Shown here one piece after another: positions 17,248-26,228 of a stretch of 64,000 nt of DNA. The translations under genes and the position numbers were made by a program. The notes below the pieces were generated by a model, which was not told where the DNA came from, searched no databases, and was given only the letters and a program-made list of their open reading frames with translations. The DNA comes from JAIBJN01 sp963838795 (GTDB lineage Bacteria > Actinomycetota > Thermoleophilia > Gaiellales > Gaiellaceae). The stretch lies in assembly GCA_963838795.1 (NCBI GenBank), contig CAWISL010000005.1:248001-312000 (forward strand), written 5' to 3'. Each line of letters opens with the position of its first letter. The stretch's first letter is position 1.

Positions 17248-18810
17248 GTGGCTGTCCTCGATTCCCGAGCGGATCGGGCCGCGAAGGAGTACGCGGCCAA
17301 CCGAGAGCGCATGGAGGCGCTCGTCGCGCAGCTACGGGAGCGCACCGACGAGGTCGCAGGCGAGCGGCCGCCCCAGGCGGTCGAGCGCCACCGTGCTCGC
17401 GGCAAGCTGCTCGCGCGGGAGCGCGTCGACCGGCTACTCGATCCAGGCTCGGCCTTTCTCGAGCTCAACGCGCTCGCGGCCTGGGAGCACTACGACGGGG
17501 TGGCGCCGGGAGCGGGGATGGTCGCCGGGATCGGCGTCGTCGAGGGCGTCGAGTGCGTGATCGTCGCGAACGACGCGACGGTCAAGGGCGGAACGTACTA
17601 CCCCCTCACCGTGAAGAAGCACCTGCGCGCGCAGGAGGTCGCCGAGCAGAACCGCCTGCCGTGCATCTACCTGGTCGACTCCGGCGGCGCCTTCCTCCCG
17701 ATGCAGGACGAGGTCTTCCCCGACCGGGACCACTTCGGGAGGATCTTCTTCAACCAGGCGCGGATGTCGGCGAAGGGCATTCCGCAGATCGCCGTCGTCA
17801 TGGGCTCGTGCACGGCCGGGGGGGCCTACGTGCCGGCGATGAGCGACGAGACGGTGATCGTCCGGGGGACGGGGACGATCTTCCTCGGCGGCCCGCCCCT
17901 CGTGAAGGCCGCGACGGGCGAGGAGGTGAGCGCCGAGGAGCTGGGCGGCGCCGACGTCCATTCGCGCGTTTCCGGGGTGACCGACCACTACGCGGTCAGC
18001 GACGAGCATGCGCTCGCGCTCGCGCGCCAGATCGTGCGCAACCTGCATCGGCCCAAGCCGGATCCGCCTTGGGATGTCCTCCCGCCCGAGGAGCCGCTCT
18101 ACGACCCGGAAGAGCTGTACGGCATCGTGCCTACCGACTTCAGCAAGGGCTACGACGTCCGCGAGCTGATCGCGCGGCTCGTGGACGGGAGCCGTCTGCA
18201 CGAGTTCAAAGCCCTCTACGGCGAGACGCTCGTCTGCGGCTTCGCGCGCATCGAGGGCTACCCGGTGGCGATCCTCGCGAACAACGGTGTGCTCTTCTCC
18301 GAGTCGGCGCTCAAGGGCGCCCATTTTGTGGAGCTCGCCTGCAAGCGGCGCGTGCCGCTCCTCTTCCTCCAGAACATCACAGGCTTCATGGTCGGGAAGG
18401 AGTACGAATCGGGCGGCATCGCCAAGGACGGCGCGAAGCTCGTGACCGCAGTCGCCTGCGCGCAGGTGCCGAAGTTCACGGTCATCGTGGGAGGCTCGTT
18501 CGGCGCCGGCAACTACGGGATGTGCGGCCGCGCCTACGCGCCGCGGCAGCTCTGGATGTGGCCCAACGCGCGTATCTCGGTCATGGGCGGCGAGCAAGCA
18601 GCCACCGTCCTCTCCACCGTCGGGCGGGCTGACCCGGACGAGATCCGCGCGAAGTACGAGCACGAGGGCAGCCCGTACTACTCGACTGCACGCCTTTGGG
18701 ACGACGGCATCATCGACCCGATGGACACCCGCAAGGTGATCGCGCTCGGCATCTCGGCGGCGCTCAACACGCCGATCCCCGAGACGACCTTCGGCATCTT
18801 CCGCATGTAG
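17248..18810 (+). CDS. Acyl-CoA carboxylase carboxyltransferase (beta) subunit, methylcrotonyl-CoA type
   Basis: Transfers carboxyl from biotin to an acyl-CoA, most like the methylcrotonyl-CoA carboxylase beta subunit of leucine breakdown. 520 residues, intact, with GTG start at 17248. Diagnostic stretches: YYPLTVKKHLRAQEVAEQ, PCIYLVDSGGAFLPMQDE, VMGSCTAGGAYVPAMSDE, GTIFLGGPPLVKAATGEE, QNITGFMVGKEYESGGIAK and GNYGMCGRAYAPRQLWMWP. The matching biotin-carrying alpha subunit is 3 kb downstream (21843-23470), with an enoyl-CoA hydratase between. Substrate choice is inferred from these motifs, not proven. Confidence 0.93.
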   Translation: MAVLDSRADRAAKEYAANRERMEALVAQLRERTDEVAGERPPQAVERHRARGKLLARERVDRLLDPGSAFLELNALAAWEHYDGVAPGAGMVAGIGVVEGVECVIVANDATVKGGTYYPLTVKKHLRAQEVAEQNRLPCIYLVDSGGAFLPMQDEVFPDRDHFGRIFFNQARMSAKGIPQIAVVMGSCTAGGAYVPAMSDETVIVRGTGTIFLGGPPLVKAATGEEVSAEELGGADVHSRVSGVTDHYAVSDEHALALARQIVRNLHRPKPDPPWDVLPPEEPLYDPEELYGIVPTDFSKGYDVRELIARLVDGSRLHEFKALYGETLVCGFARIEGYPVAILANNGVLFSESALKGAHFVELACKRRVPLLFLQNITGFMVGKEYESGGIAKDGAKLVTAVACAQVPKFTVIVGGSFGAGNYGMCGRAYAPRQLWMWPNARISVMGGEQAATVLSTVGRADPDEIRAKYEHEGSPYYSTARLWDDGIIDPMDTRKVIALGISAALNTPIPETTFGIFRM

Positions 18811-18984
18811 CCCGCCGACCGCGCCGCGCTGCCGGGTCTCGGCGCTGCGCGAGTTGTGCCCGTCTGGCGTGCGTCAAAGCATGCAGGGCCGGGACACCGC
18901 GCCGACCGGCATTCAGCGGCCCGGCGGATGCCTGGGGCGCCCCGCCGGCACCGGTTCACTCTCGGCGCATTCCGTAACCCATGG

Positions 18985-19055
18985 GTGCGCCTTGCCTCGT
19001 TAGGCTCAGCAGCGGGTGGTGGCCCGGGGTGGCCCCGGCGGGCGGGGAGACCGCC
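18985..19055 (-). repeat. Dispersed repeat, copy D (diverged)
   Basis: On the plus strand GTGCGCCTT, CGTTAGGCTCAGCAGCGGGTGGTGG, CCGGGGTGGCCCC match the reverse complement of copies A-C (GTTACGCTC, GCGGGTGGTGG, GGGGTGCCCC). It lies just downstream of the dapA-like gene in the C-rich orientation. Less similar than the other three. Confidence 0.5.
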
Positions 19056-19063
19056 GCTCCCGT

Positions 19064-19930
19064 CTAGCCGGTTGCCGCGGCGATCCACGCGGGGGCCCAG
19101 GAATCGAGAGCCTGCCGCTCGTCTGCGCCGAGACCTCGGAGCGGGGAGCGCACGTCCTCGCGGACCGGGACGCCTCGCAGCCCGAGGATCCGCTTCAACG
19201 CGGCGTGGCGCGGGAAGGCCTCGAGGCCGTCTCTGAGCTCGCCCAGCTGGGCGCTTCGCGCTGCGGTCGGCTCGCGCACGGCCGCAACGACCAGCTCCGG
19301 AAAAGCGGTGGCGAGAGCCGAAACCGATCCCTTCGCCCCCCGCTCCATGGCCGCGCCGATCAGGCTCTCGGCGCCGACGAAGATATCGAGGCCCTCGAGC
19401 AGATACGGCTCGACTCGGTCGAGAGGCGCGTCGGAGACCTTCATGCCGGCGAGATTCGGGGCGACCTCCTGCAGCCGCTCGACGACCGAGACCGGGACGG
19501 CGTAGCCGCTCACCTTTGCGAACTCGTAGACGAAGAACGGCGTCGGCGAGCACGCGGCCGCCGCGGCTCCGAGGTGGGCGAGAAGCGCCTCGTCGTCGAG
19601 CTGGAAGTACGGCGGCGCGATGACGGCGACGGCGTCCGCCCCCGCAGAAGCCGCGTGCTCGGCGAGCCCGATGGTGTCGGTGGTCGTCTGGGCGCCGCAG
19701 TGGACGGCGACGTCGAGCCGGCCGGCGCACGCCGCGAGGAAGAGATCCGTCACCCGGCGCCGCTCGGAGGGCGAAAGGAGGATGCCTTCACCGGTCGTCC
19801 CCATCGCCAGGATCCCGTCGAGGCCCCCCGCGGCCAGGAACCCGGCGAGCGGCTCGAACGCGTCCTCGTCGAGTGCCGCCCCATCGTCGCGGAATGGCGT
19901 CACGGCGGCTGCCAGAGCGCCCTTGATCAC
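19064..19930 (-). CDS. Dihydrodipicolinate synthase / N-acetylneuraminate lyase family aldolase
   Basis: TIM-barrel class I aldolase of the DapA superfamily, forming a Schiff base with a keto-acid. 288 residues from GTG 19930. GALAAAVTPFRDDGAALD opens the barrel, GTTGEGILLS is the carboxylate-binding motif, FFVYEF holds the catalytic Tyr and LAGMKVSDA the Schiff-base Lys. It is away from any lysine-biosynthesis genes, so true DapA activity is uncertain; another aldolase or lyase is possible. A TAAGGT -10 box seven bases before the GTG fixes the start and overlaps the promoter of the divergent hydratase gene. Confidence 0.88.
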   Translation of the reverse strand: MIKGALAAAVTPFRDDGAALDEDAFEPLAGFLAAGGLDGILAMGTTGEGILLSPSERRRVTDLFLAACAGRLDVAVHCGAQTTTDTIGLAEHAASAGADAVAVIAPPYFQLDDEALLAHLGAAAAACSPTPFFVYEFAKVSGYAVPVSVVERLQEVAPNLAGMKVSDAPLDRVEPYLLEGLDIFVGAESLIGAAMERGAKGSVSALATAFPELVVAAVREPTAARSAQLGELRDGLEAFPRHAALKRILGLRGVPVREDVRSPLRGLGADERQALDSWAPAWIAAATG

Positions 19931-19937
19931 GAGGCGA

Positions 19938-19947
19938 ACCTTATGCT
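19938..19947. promoter_or_regulatory. Overlapping head-to-head -10 boxes of the dapA-like and enoyl-CoA hydratase genes
   Basis: ACCTTATGCT contains TAAGGT on the minus strand (seven bases before the GTG at 19930) and TATGCT on the plus strand (eight bases before the ATG at 19956). The two genes' start codons are only 25 bases apart, so both mRNAs should be leaderless and only one polymerase could bind at a time. Confidence 0.5.
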
Positions 19948-19955
19948 GCGCGGCG

Positions 19956-20741
19956 ATGAGCTCGCTTCGCATCGAACGTGATCGTGACGTCCTCCGGGTC
20001 ACCATCGCCAAGCCCGAGCGGCGCAACGCCTTCGACGCGGCTCTGATCGCCGAGCTGACGGAAGCCTTCGCCGACGTCGGTGAGTCGCGGGCGGTCGTCC
20101 TGGCGGGAGACGGGCCGAGCTTCTGTGCCGGGGCCGACGTCGAGTGGCAGCGCTCCGCCGTCGACCTCTCCTACGAGCAGAACGTCGCGGACGCCATGCG
20201 GCTCTACCGCATGCTCGAGGCGGTCGACAGCTGCCCGGCGCCGGTCGTGGCCCGCATTCAGGGCTTCGCGCTCGGCGGCGGCTCGGGCGTCGTCGCCTGT
20301 GCCGACGTTGCCGTGGCCGGCGTGGATGCGGTCTTCGGGTTCACGGAGGTGCGGCTCGGCATCATCCCGGCCGTGATCTCGCCGTTCGTGTTGGAGCGCA
20401 TCGGACCAGGCGCGGCACGCCGCTACTTCCTGACCGGCGAGCGGTTCGATGTGGAGACCGCGCTCAGGATCGGGCTCGTGCACGAGATCGCCGAGGATCT
20501 CGACGAGGCGGTGGCGCAGGTGGTGGACGGCCTGCTCGCCGCCGGCCCGGCGGCGGCCCGCGCCGCGAAGCGGCTCATCCGCGAGCGCCCGGACGGGGAG
20601 GCGACCGCCCACATGGCGGCCGCGCTGCGGACGAGCCCCGAGGGCCAAGAGGGGCTGCGAGCGTTCTTGGAGAAGCGAGCCGCAACGCTTCCGAGCGGCG
20701 GAGCCTGGGGCGTGCACTCCGGGGAGCAGGCACCCGGGTAG
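19956..20741 (+). CDS. Enoyl-CoA hydratase/isomerase family protein
   Basis: Crotonase-fold enzyme that hydrates an enoyl-CoA; in this setting methylglutaconyl-CoA hydratase of leucine catabolism is a good guess. 261 residues, intact. Motifs: KPERRNAFDAALIAEL, the oxyanion-hole stretches SFCAGADVEW and IQGFALGGGSGVVA, and TEVRLGIIPAVISPFVLERI. The ATG at 19956 is preceded by TATGCT. It lies between the carboxylase beta and alpha subunit genes on the same strand. Confidence 0.92.
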   Translation: MSSLRIERDRDVLRVTIAKPERRNAFDAALIAELTEAFADVGESRAVVLAGDGPSFCAGADVEWQRSAVDLSYEQNVADAMRLYRMLEAVDSCPAPVVARIQGFALGGGSGVVACADVAVAGVDAVFGFTEVRLGIIPAVISPFVLERIGPGAARRYFLTGERFDVETALRIGLVHEIAEDLDEAVAQVVDGLLAAGPAAARAAKRLIRERPDGEATAHMAAALRTSPEGQEGLRAFLEKRAATLPSGGAWGVHSGEQAPG

Positions 20742-20769
20742 GGCGCCGGCTCCCGAACGGCGCAACCCA

Positions 20770-20892
20770 CTACCCGACGCCGCTTCCTCCGGTCCCTTCG
20801 CCCCAGGTGAAGAGGATCACGAGGACGATGAACGTGGCGACGGCGAGCAGGCTCACGATGAGTATGCGGTAGATGATTCGCCTAGTTGCCAT
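20770..20892 (-). CDS. 40-residue single-span membrane peptide
   Basis: ATG at 20892 to TAG at 20770-20772: MATRRIIYRILIVSLL, a hydrophobic run of about 22 residues ending VILFTW, then a Gly-rich tail. Its start codon lies nine bases upstream of the stop (20882-20884) of the secreted protein gene in another frame, a translationally coupled arrangement. Positively charged N-terminus and the hydrophobic run indicate a single membrane span with the short tail outside. Not recognised as any known peptide; too short for routine ORF calling. Confidence 0.6.
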   Translation of the reverse strand: MATRRIIYRILIVSLLAVATFIVLVILFTWGEGTGGSGVG

Positions 20893-21508
20893 GCGCGAAT
20901 CCCCATGCTCCTCCGGGGTATCCGGTCAGGCGGACCCAGGGCGTCTTGGTGTTGAAGCAGTACTGGAGGCACTGCTGGAACTTTCCCTGCGCTCGAACCC
21001 GGTACTGGCTCTTGTTGACTCCACCGTCGACGTCCAGCCCGATGTGGCCCCTGAAATCCCATGCTGAGAACTGCATGCAGCATTCGACCTCGCGCCAGTA
21101 CGTCGGTGACCAAGGGTTGCTCGTCCTAATGACCAACGAGCCTCCTGCCTCCCAGCACCAGCGGATGGTCAGGATGTACTTCCAGTAGAAGTACCCGAAC
21201 AACGGGTGCTTGAGGCCGCGCCACCCGTGGACCTTCTTGCACTTGATCGTCGTGCCGGCTACCGAGGTGACGGCGTCCGCCGTGAGCTCGGAGACGTCGA
21301 GCACGGTCTCGCCGTTTTCGAGCACAGTTGGCTCCTCGGTCGTTACCGTCTCCGCCGAGGCGACGGTCGCTGCTGCGAAGAACGCGGCGGCGACAACGAG
21401 CGTCAATCCGCAGCGCGCGGGCTGCCGCGGACAACGCCCACGTCCCCCGCCCGAGCCGACCCGCCACGGTGCCTTCCTCCAGATCGCCGATGCGAGCGAC
21501 GTCCGCAC
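20882..21508 (-). CDS. Secreted Trp/Cys-rich protein
   Basis: 208 residues. A long basic N-terminal stretch precedes the hydrophobic signal LTLVVAAAFFAAATVASA. The mature protein begins with an acidic Glu/Thr-rich segment, then a compact aromatic domain with Cys residues in TIKCKKVHGW, TIRWCWEAGG, REVECCMQF and QQCLQYCFN, expected to form disulfides outside the cell. Similar Trp-rich secreted domains occur in actinobacteria, but I know no function. The base composition is lower in GC than neighbouring genes. A promoter lies at 21579-21608, and the next gene is the 40-residue membrane peptide. Confidence 0.78.
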   Translation of the reverse strand: MRTSLASAIWRKAPWRVGSGGGRGRCPRQPARCGLTLVVAAAFFAAATVASAETVTTEEPTVLENGETVLDVSELTADAVTSVAGTTIKCKKVHGWRGLKHPLFGYFYWKYILTIRWCWEAGGSLVIRTSNPWSPTYWREVECCMQFSAWDFRGHIGLDVDGGVNKSQYRVRAQGKFQQCLQYCFNTKTPWVRLTGYPGGAWGFAHGN

Positions 21509-21842
21509 GTTCGACCTCCCTCTTCGAGAACTGAGTCGAGGCCGCGGGCTGCGCCGCTCGAGTTCGATTTGCCTTTTCAGGATAGAACAGCGTTGCCGGT
21601 CGCGACAACGGCTGTTCAGGCCACGTCCTCTTCAGCCGACGCTCGAGGAACTCGAACCACAACGAAGCCTCGTGCCGCCGCAACGCCCCGGGCGGCGCGC
21701 TGCGGCGTCCTCGGTTGCGCCCGTAGCCTCCGGCTACGAACGCGCCCTGCGTCCTTGCATCGCACTCACCCAGACGCGCGCGGACGAAGCGTCATTCCGG
21801 TTCGAGTTCTAAGCTGAGAGCCCGCGCGAGAGGCCTGAATCG
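21509..21842. other. Intergenic region with promoter of the secreted-protein gene
   Basis: 334 bases without a recognisable gene. It holds the minus-strand promoter at 21579-21608 and a short perfect hairpin CGTAGCC-TCC-GGCTACG (21722-21738). The Shine-Dalgarno-like GAGAGG before the ATG at 21843 is also here. Reading frames across it have no protein-like features. Confidence 0.5.
21579..21608 (-). promoter_or_regulatory. Promoter of the secreted Trp/Cys-rich protein gene
   Basis: On the minus strand TTGTCG (21608-21603), an 18-base spacer and TATCCT (21584-21579). The start codon at 21508 is about 65 bases further on, so this mRNA has a real 5' leader, unlike most others here. Confidence 0.5.
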
Positions 21843-23470
21843 ATGCAAATTCGCAAGCTCCTCGTGGCGAATCGCGGCGAGATCGCCGCGCGCGTCTTCG
21901 CCACCTGCCGCCGACTCGGCATCGCCACGGTCGCCGTTTACGCGCCCGACGACGAGGGCGCCTTCCACACGCGCCAGGCCGAGGAGAGCGTCCGCATCGC
22001 GAGCTATCTCGATCCCGCCGAGCTGGTTCGCGCGGCGCAGGAGACCGGCGCCGACGCGATCCACCCCGGCTACGGGTTCCTCGCGGAGAGCGGCGACTTC
22101 GCCGAGGCGGTCGCCGCGGCGGGAATCGTCTTCGTCGGCCCGTCCGCCGGCGGCGATTCGCGCGTCCGGGGACAAGCTCGAAGCCAAGCGGCTCGCGCGC
22201 GAGGCGGGCGTCCCTGTCGGTCGAGTCCGGCGAGCCCGGAGAGCTCGGCTACCCGTTGATCGTCAAGGCGGCGGCCGGCGGGGGCGGGCGCGGCATGCGC
22301 GTTGTCCGCTCGCCGGACGAGCTCGAGGAGGCGCTCGAATCAGCGGCGCGCGAAGCCGAGGCGGGGTTCGGCGACGGCCGCGTTTTCGCGGAGCGGTTCG
22401 TCGAGCGTCCCGCGCCACGTGGAGATTCAGCTGCTGGCCGACCGGCACGGGAGCGTGATCCACCTCGGCGAGCGGGAGTGCTCCATCCAGCGAAGGCACC
22501 AGAAGGTGCTGGAGGAGAGCCCGTCCCCGGCCCTCGACCCCGAGCTCGGGAGGCGATGGGCGAGGCGGCCATGACGTTCGCGCGGGCCGTCGGATACGAG
22601 AACGCCGGCACCGCCGAGTTCATGCTCGACGGCGAGCGCTTCTTCTTCCTGGAGCTGAACGCGCGGCTGCAGGTGGAGCACCCGGTGACCGAGCTCGTTA
22701 CCGGGATCGACCTCGTCGAGCAGCAGCTCAGGGTCGCGGCCGGCGAGCCGCTCGGCCTGGAGGCGCGCGAGCCCGACGGCCATGCGGTCGAGGTGAGGCT
22801 CTACGCCGAGCATCCGCTGACGTTCCTCCCTCAGGCCGGCCGGCTCGAGCTGCTGGAGCTCCCGGACACCGTTCGCGTCGACGCCGGGATCGAGGCCGGC
22901 GACGAGATCCCCGTCGCCTACGACCCCCTGATCGCCAAGCTGATCGCGCACGCCGAGACCCGCGAGGAGGCCCTCGACGACCTCTCGCGCGCGCTCCGCG
23001 CCACGCGCGTCGCCGGCGCGACGACCAACCTCGGCTTCCTCCGCTGGCTCGTGGACCATCCGGCGGTCCGGGCCGGTGAGACGACGACCGCGTTCCTCGA
23101 CGACCATCCGCCGCTGTCGCTCCCGATCCCGGCCGCCGGTCGCTGGTCGGGCTACTGGCGCCTGAACCGTGGACCCGACTGCGCCTCGACGCCGAGCTCG
23201 CCGCCCGCGCCGACCGTCGAGAGCGCGACGCACGCCCTGGACGGGGCCCACGAGACGAGCGCCCTGATCGCCCCCATGCCCGGCGTCGTCGTCCGGGTGC
23301 TCGCCGGCGAGGGCGACCGGGTGGAGTCACGCCAGCCGCTCGTCGTGCTCGAGGCGATGAAGATGGAGACGCCGCTCGTCTCGCCCTACGAGGCGGTCGT
23401 CAAGCGCGTCCACGTGTCCGAGGGCGACAGGGTCTTCGGAGGGATGCTGCTCGTGGAGCTGGAGGACTGA
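21843..23470 (+). CDS. Acyl-CoA carboxylase alpha subunit: biotin carboxylase with biotin carrier domain (several frameshifts)
   Basis: ATP-dependent carboxylation of biotin, partner of the beta subunit at 17248-18810. MQIRKLLVANRGEIAARVF starts the biotin carboxylase fold; IVKAAAGGGGRGMRVV is the ATP-grasp loop, then RHVEIQLLADRHG, FLELNARLQVEHPVTE and the C-terminal biotin site VVLEAMKMETPL. The frame changes near 22155-22230, at about 22413 and near 22550: the RHVEIQLL block is in another frame from its surroundings. About 542 residues, shorter than the usual 650, because the region between carboxylase and biotin domain is small. The stop overlaps the next ATG. Confidence 0.92.
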
Positions 23471-24068
23471 TGGACGTCACCGACCTGCTCCCGGACCCGC
23501 TGGCCCAGTTCGCCCGCTGGCTGGAGGAGGCGCAGACCGGTGGAATCGAGATGCCCGAGGCCATGACGCTGGCGACCGCCGACGCCGCGGGACGGCCATC
23601 GGGCCGCACGGTCCTCCTCAAGGGAGCGACCCCGACGGCTTCCGCTTCTTCACGAACACCGAGAGCCGCGAAGGGACGCGAGCTGGCCGAGAACCCCTGC
23701 GCCGCGCTCGTCTTCCACTGGCCCCTGGAGCCACGGCGGCAGGTGACGGCGGCCGGCGGAGTCGTGCCGCTCCCGCGCGAGGAGTCCGAGGCCTACTTCC
23801 GCACGCGCCCGCTCGGCAGCCGCCTCGGCGCCTGGGCCTCGCGGCAGAGCGACGTCGTTCCCGATCGGGCGCGCTCGACCGCGCGTTCGCGGAGGCCGAG
23901 GCCGCGCCTACGGCGACGACCCGCCCCTCTCCGCCCTGGTGGGGCGGCTACCTCCTGAGGCCGACGCGCTTCGAGCTCTGGCAGAACCGCCCGAACCGCC
24001 TGCACGACCGCTTCCGCTACAGCCTCGGCTCGGACGGCGGCTGGGCGCTGGTAGCGCTGGCGCCGTGA
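23470..24068 (+). CDS. pdxH: Pyridoxamine 5'-phosphate oxidase family protein (several frameshifts)
   Basis: FMN enzyme oxidising pyridoxamine or pyridoxine 5'-phosphate to PLP. Across frames the canonical blocks are present in order: AMTLATADAAGRPSGRTVLL, DPDGFRFFTN, GRELAENPCAALVFHW, RRQVTAAGGVVPLP, then LGAWASRQS, FELWQNRPNRLHDRFRYSL and a terminal ALAP-stop at 24066. At least four indels between 23625 and 24000 interrupt the reading. Length (about 199 residues) is normal for PdxH. ATG overlaps the carboxylase stop (TGATG), and the stop overlaps the next GTG, so it is an operon member. Confidence 0.85.
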
Positions 24069-24711
24069 CGACGAGATCCACGACGTGGCGGCCGGCCTCG
24101 GCTCTGGCGCGTCGAGCACCCGGCCTGGGCGCCGGAGAGCCGGAAGTCGGGAGGCCGCGTCGACTCGTCGCCTCGGCCTGCGTCCGAGTCGCGCGGCGAG
24201 AGTCGCCGTCATCGGACCCCCTCGCGCCTCGCCGAGGAGGCACGCGAGATCTGGGAGCGCCTCGACTGCACGCCACCCCGACCGCCGTGCGTCGTGCTCA
24301 GGCCGGATCAGGTGCGCGACGTCGACCTCTTCGCCCGGCGCCTACGACGCGCCCGCGCTCGGCGGCCCGAGCTCGTTCTTCCCCCACGACGTCCCGGACA
24401 CGAAGCTGGAGCCGATCTACCCGGGTAGGGAGCTTCCCGGCGGTCTCGTAGCGCTGTACGACGGCCGCGGCCGCAACGAGACGCCGCTCTGGCTGCCCGA
24501 GCAGCGCGCCCTGGTCTTCGCCGACGCCCTGACCGCGCCGGGAGGCGAGCTGCGCGTCTGGGCGACGCCGTGGCACGAGGAGCGGGCGCTCCCGGCGCTT
24601 CGGCGCCTGCTCGAGCTCCCCTTCGAGCTCGTGATCGTGTCGCACGGCGAGCCGGTGCACGACCGGGCGGCGTTCGAGCGAGCGCTCGAGCTCCGGCCGT
24701 GGGCCGGCTAG
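24065..24711 (+). CDS. Metallo-beta-lactamase-fold-like protein (frameshifted N-terminal half)
   Basis: The C-terminal half reads cleanly from about 24330: PSSFFPHDVPDTKLEPIYPG, PGGLVALYDGRGRNETPLWL, ALVFADALTAPGGELRVWAT and VIVSHGEPVHDRAAFERALE. This pattern resembles MBL-fold proteins, with one likely metal-type residue pair in SHGEPVH, but the HxHxDH motif is not visible. The N-terminal half is spread over at least three frames (EIHDVAAGL, LWRVEHPAWAPESRKSGG, EIWERLDC). GTG at 24065 overlaps the pdxH-like stop. Its stop overlaps that of the convergent SCP2 gene. Confidence 0.65.
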
Positions 24712-25025
24712 CCGAGGAGGTCCTTGAGGCGCATCGCCAGGCCAGTGTCCCCCTCGACGCGGATCTTCCCCATGAGGAACGCGCCCATCGGGCTCTGCTC
24801 GCCGCGGACGATGCGCAGGAAGAGATCTTCCGGAGCCGCGATGACGCAGTCGGCGGGGCCGTCGCTCTCGCTGACGGCGACGGCGCCGTCATCGATCTCC
24901 ACGCGCCAGCTCCCTGCGCCCTCGATGTCGAAGCGATAGCTGGCCGTCAGGCCGCGGGCGCGCTCGGAGCCGCCCGCAGTCCTGGCGGCCAGGTCGTCGA
25001 AGAACTCCCGGGCTGTCTCGGCCAT
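24708..25025 (-). CDS. SCP2-like sterol/lipid-binding domain protein
   Basis: 105 residues: FFDDLAARTAGGSERARGLT, YRFDIEGAGSWRVEIDDGAV, PADCVIAAPEDLFLRIVRG and FLMGKIRVEGDTGLAMRLKD match the SCP2 fold, a hydrophobic-ligand binder often fused to or encoded beside lipid and acyl-CoA enzymes. ATG overlaps the stop of the MFS gene by one base (TGATG), so the two are co-translated. Ligand unknown. Confidence 0.82.
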   Translation of the reverse strand: MAETAREFFDDLAARTAGGSERARGLTASYRFDIEGAGSWRVEIDDGAVAVSESDGPADCVIAAPEDLFLRIVRGEQSPMGAFLMGKIRVEGDTGLAMRLKDLLG

Positions 25026-26221
25026 CAGTAGGTCGCTGACGGGGCCGCGGCGGGCTCCGCAGTGCGAACCGTACGCGACGCGGGCAGGAGAAGGGCGAGG
25101 ACGATGCAGAGCGCGGGGCCGACCGCCGTCGTCAGGATGGCCGTCTGGAGGTCGACGGCGTCGGCGATCGCCCCCAGGCTCAGCGCGGCGATCCCGCCGA
25201 GGCCGATCGCGAAGCCGATCGAGAGCCCTGACGCCATCCCGACTCGGCCCGGCATGTATTCCTGGCTCATCACCAGGCTGACGCCGAAGGTCCCGATCAC
25301 CGCCGCGCCCGAAAGGGTGAGCGCGACCGCCCCGATGACACCGCCGACGAGCGCGTAGATGAGGATGAGCGGCGTCGAGACGACGAACGACCCCAGCAGG
25401 ACGGCCCGGCGACCGATGCGGTCGGCCAGCCTGCCGCCGATCAGGGTGCCGACCGCGCCCGCGAAGAGGAAGAGCGCGAGGAGCCCCGTCCCGTAACCCG
25501 CGCCGTGGCCGCGCGAGATCTCGTAGAGCGGGATGAACGTGAACAAGCCCATGTGGGCCAGGCTGCGCAGGCCGACGATGGCGAGGAGCATGGAGAGGCC
25601 CCACCAGTCGTTCCCCGCCGCCGCCCGCCGCGCCAGCGCCTCCTTCCCGGGCGCGAAGCCCGAGAGGTGGGGCAGGGCCACGAGGAGCAGGCCGGCGACC
25701 AGGAGGCCGGGGAGCGCGAGCAGCGCTCCGCCGTCGAGCCCGAGCCCCAGGGTGATGACGAAGAACGACGCGAGGAGCGGACCGAGCGCGAAGCCGACGT
25801 TGCCGCCCACCGAGAACAGCGACATCCCGGTCGCGCGGCGGCTCCCGCTGATGTAGCTGGCGAACTTCGACCCCTCGGGGTGGTAGGCGGCGACCCCGAC
25901 GCCCGAGACGAGCACCCCGACCATGACGAGCCCATAGCTCGGCGCGACCGACGCGAAGCCCATCCCGAACCCGGCCACCGCCACTCCGGCCGGGAGGAGC
26001 CACAGTGCCTTCCTCGCGTCCGACCAGAGGCCGAACGCCGGCTGGATGAGCGACGAGCTGATGGTCGCCGCGAGGACGAGGGCGCCGACCATCGTGTACG
26101 AGAGGTCGAAGCGGATGGTCAGAAACGGCAGGAGCGCGGGCAGCGCACCCTGCGCGAGATCCGTGGCGAGATGGCCCGTCGAGAGGGCCGCCATGCCCTT
26201 GGAATCGACGCCTGCCTGCAC
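25025..26221 (-). CDS. MFS transporter, fosmidomycin-resistance family
   Basis: Twelve-span membrane exporter. 398 residues from GTG 26221. LATDLAQGALPALLPFLTIR is the family's first helix; also SGVGVAAYHPEGSKFA, SLFSVGGNVGFALGPLLAS and GGRLADRIGRRAVLLGSFV, which is the usual cytoplasmic loop motif. TAACGT seven bases before the GTG supports this start over the ATG at 26194. The promoter is overlapped by a 10-bp inverted repeat (26246-26270), a likely operator. Followed by the SCP2-domain gene. Substrate unknown; a lipid-like or drug-like compound is plausible. Confidence 0.9.
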   Translation of the reverse strand: MQAGVDSKGMAALSTGHLATDLAQGALPALLPFLTIRFDLSYTMVGALVLAATISSSLIQPAFGLWSDARKALWLLPAGVAVAGFGMGFASVAPSYGLVMVGVLVSGVGVAAYHPEGSKFASYISGSRRATGMSLFSVGGNVGFALGPLLASFFVITLGLGLDGGALLALPGLLVAGLLLVALPHLSGFAPGKEALARRAAAGNDWWGLSMLLAIVGLRSLAHMGLFTFIPLYEISRGHGAGYGTGLLALFLFAGAVGTLIGGRLADRIGRRAVLLGSFVVSTPLILIYALVGGVIGAVALTLSGAAVIGTFGVSLVMSQEYMPGRVGMASGLSIGFAIGLGGIAALSLGAIADAVDLQTAILTTAVGPALCIVLALLLPASRTVRTAEPAAAPSATY

Positions 26222-26228
26222 CTGTCGA

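Noticed and set aside
21640..21812. GGTTCGAGTTC-like strings suggesting a tRNA T-arm
   Set aside because: The flanking bases do not pair as a T-stem on either strand and no anticodon or acceptor arm can be built.
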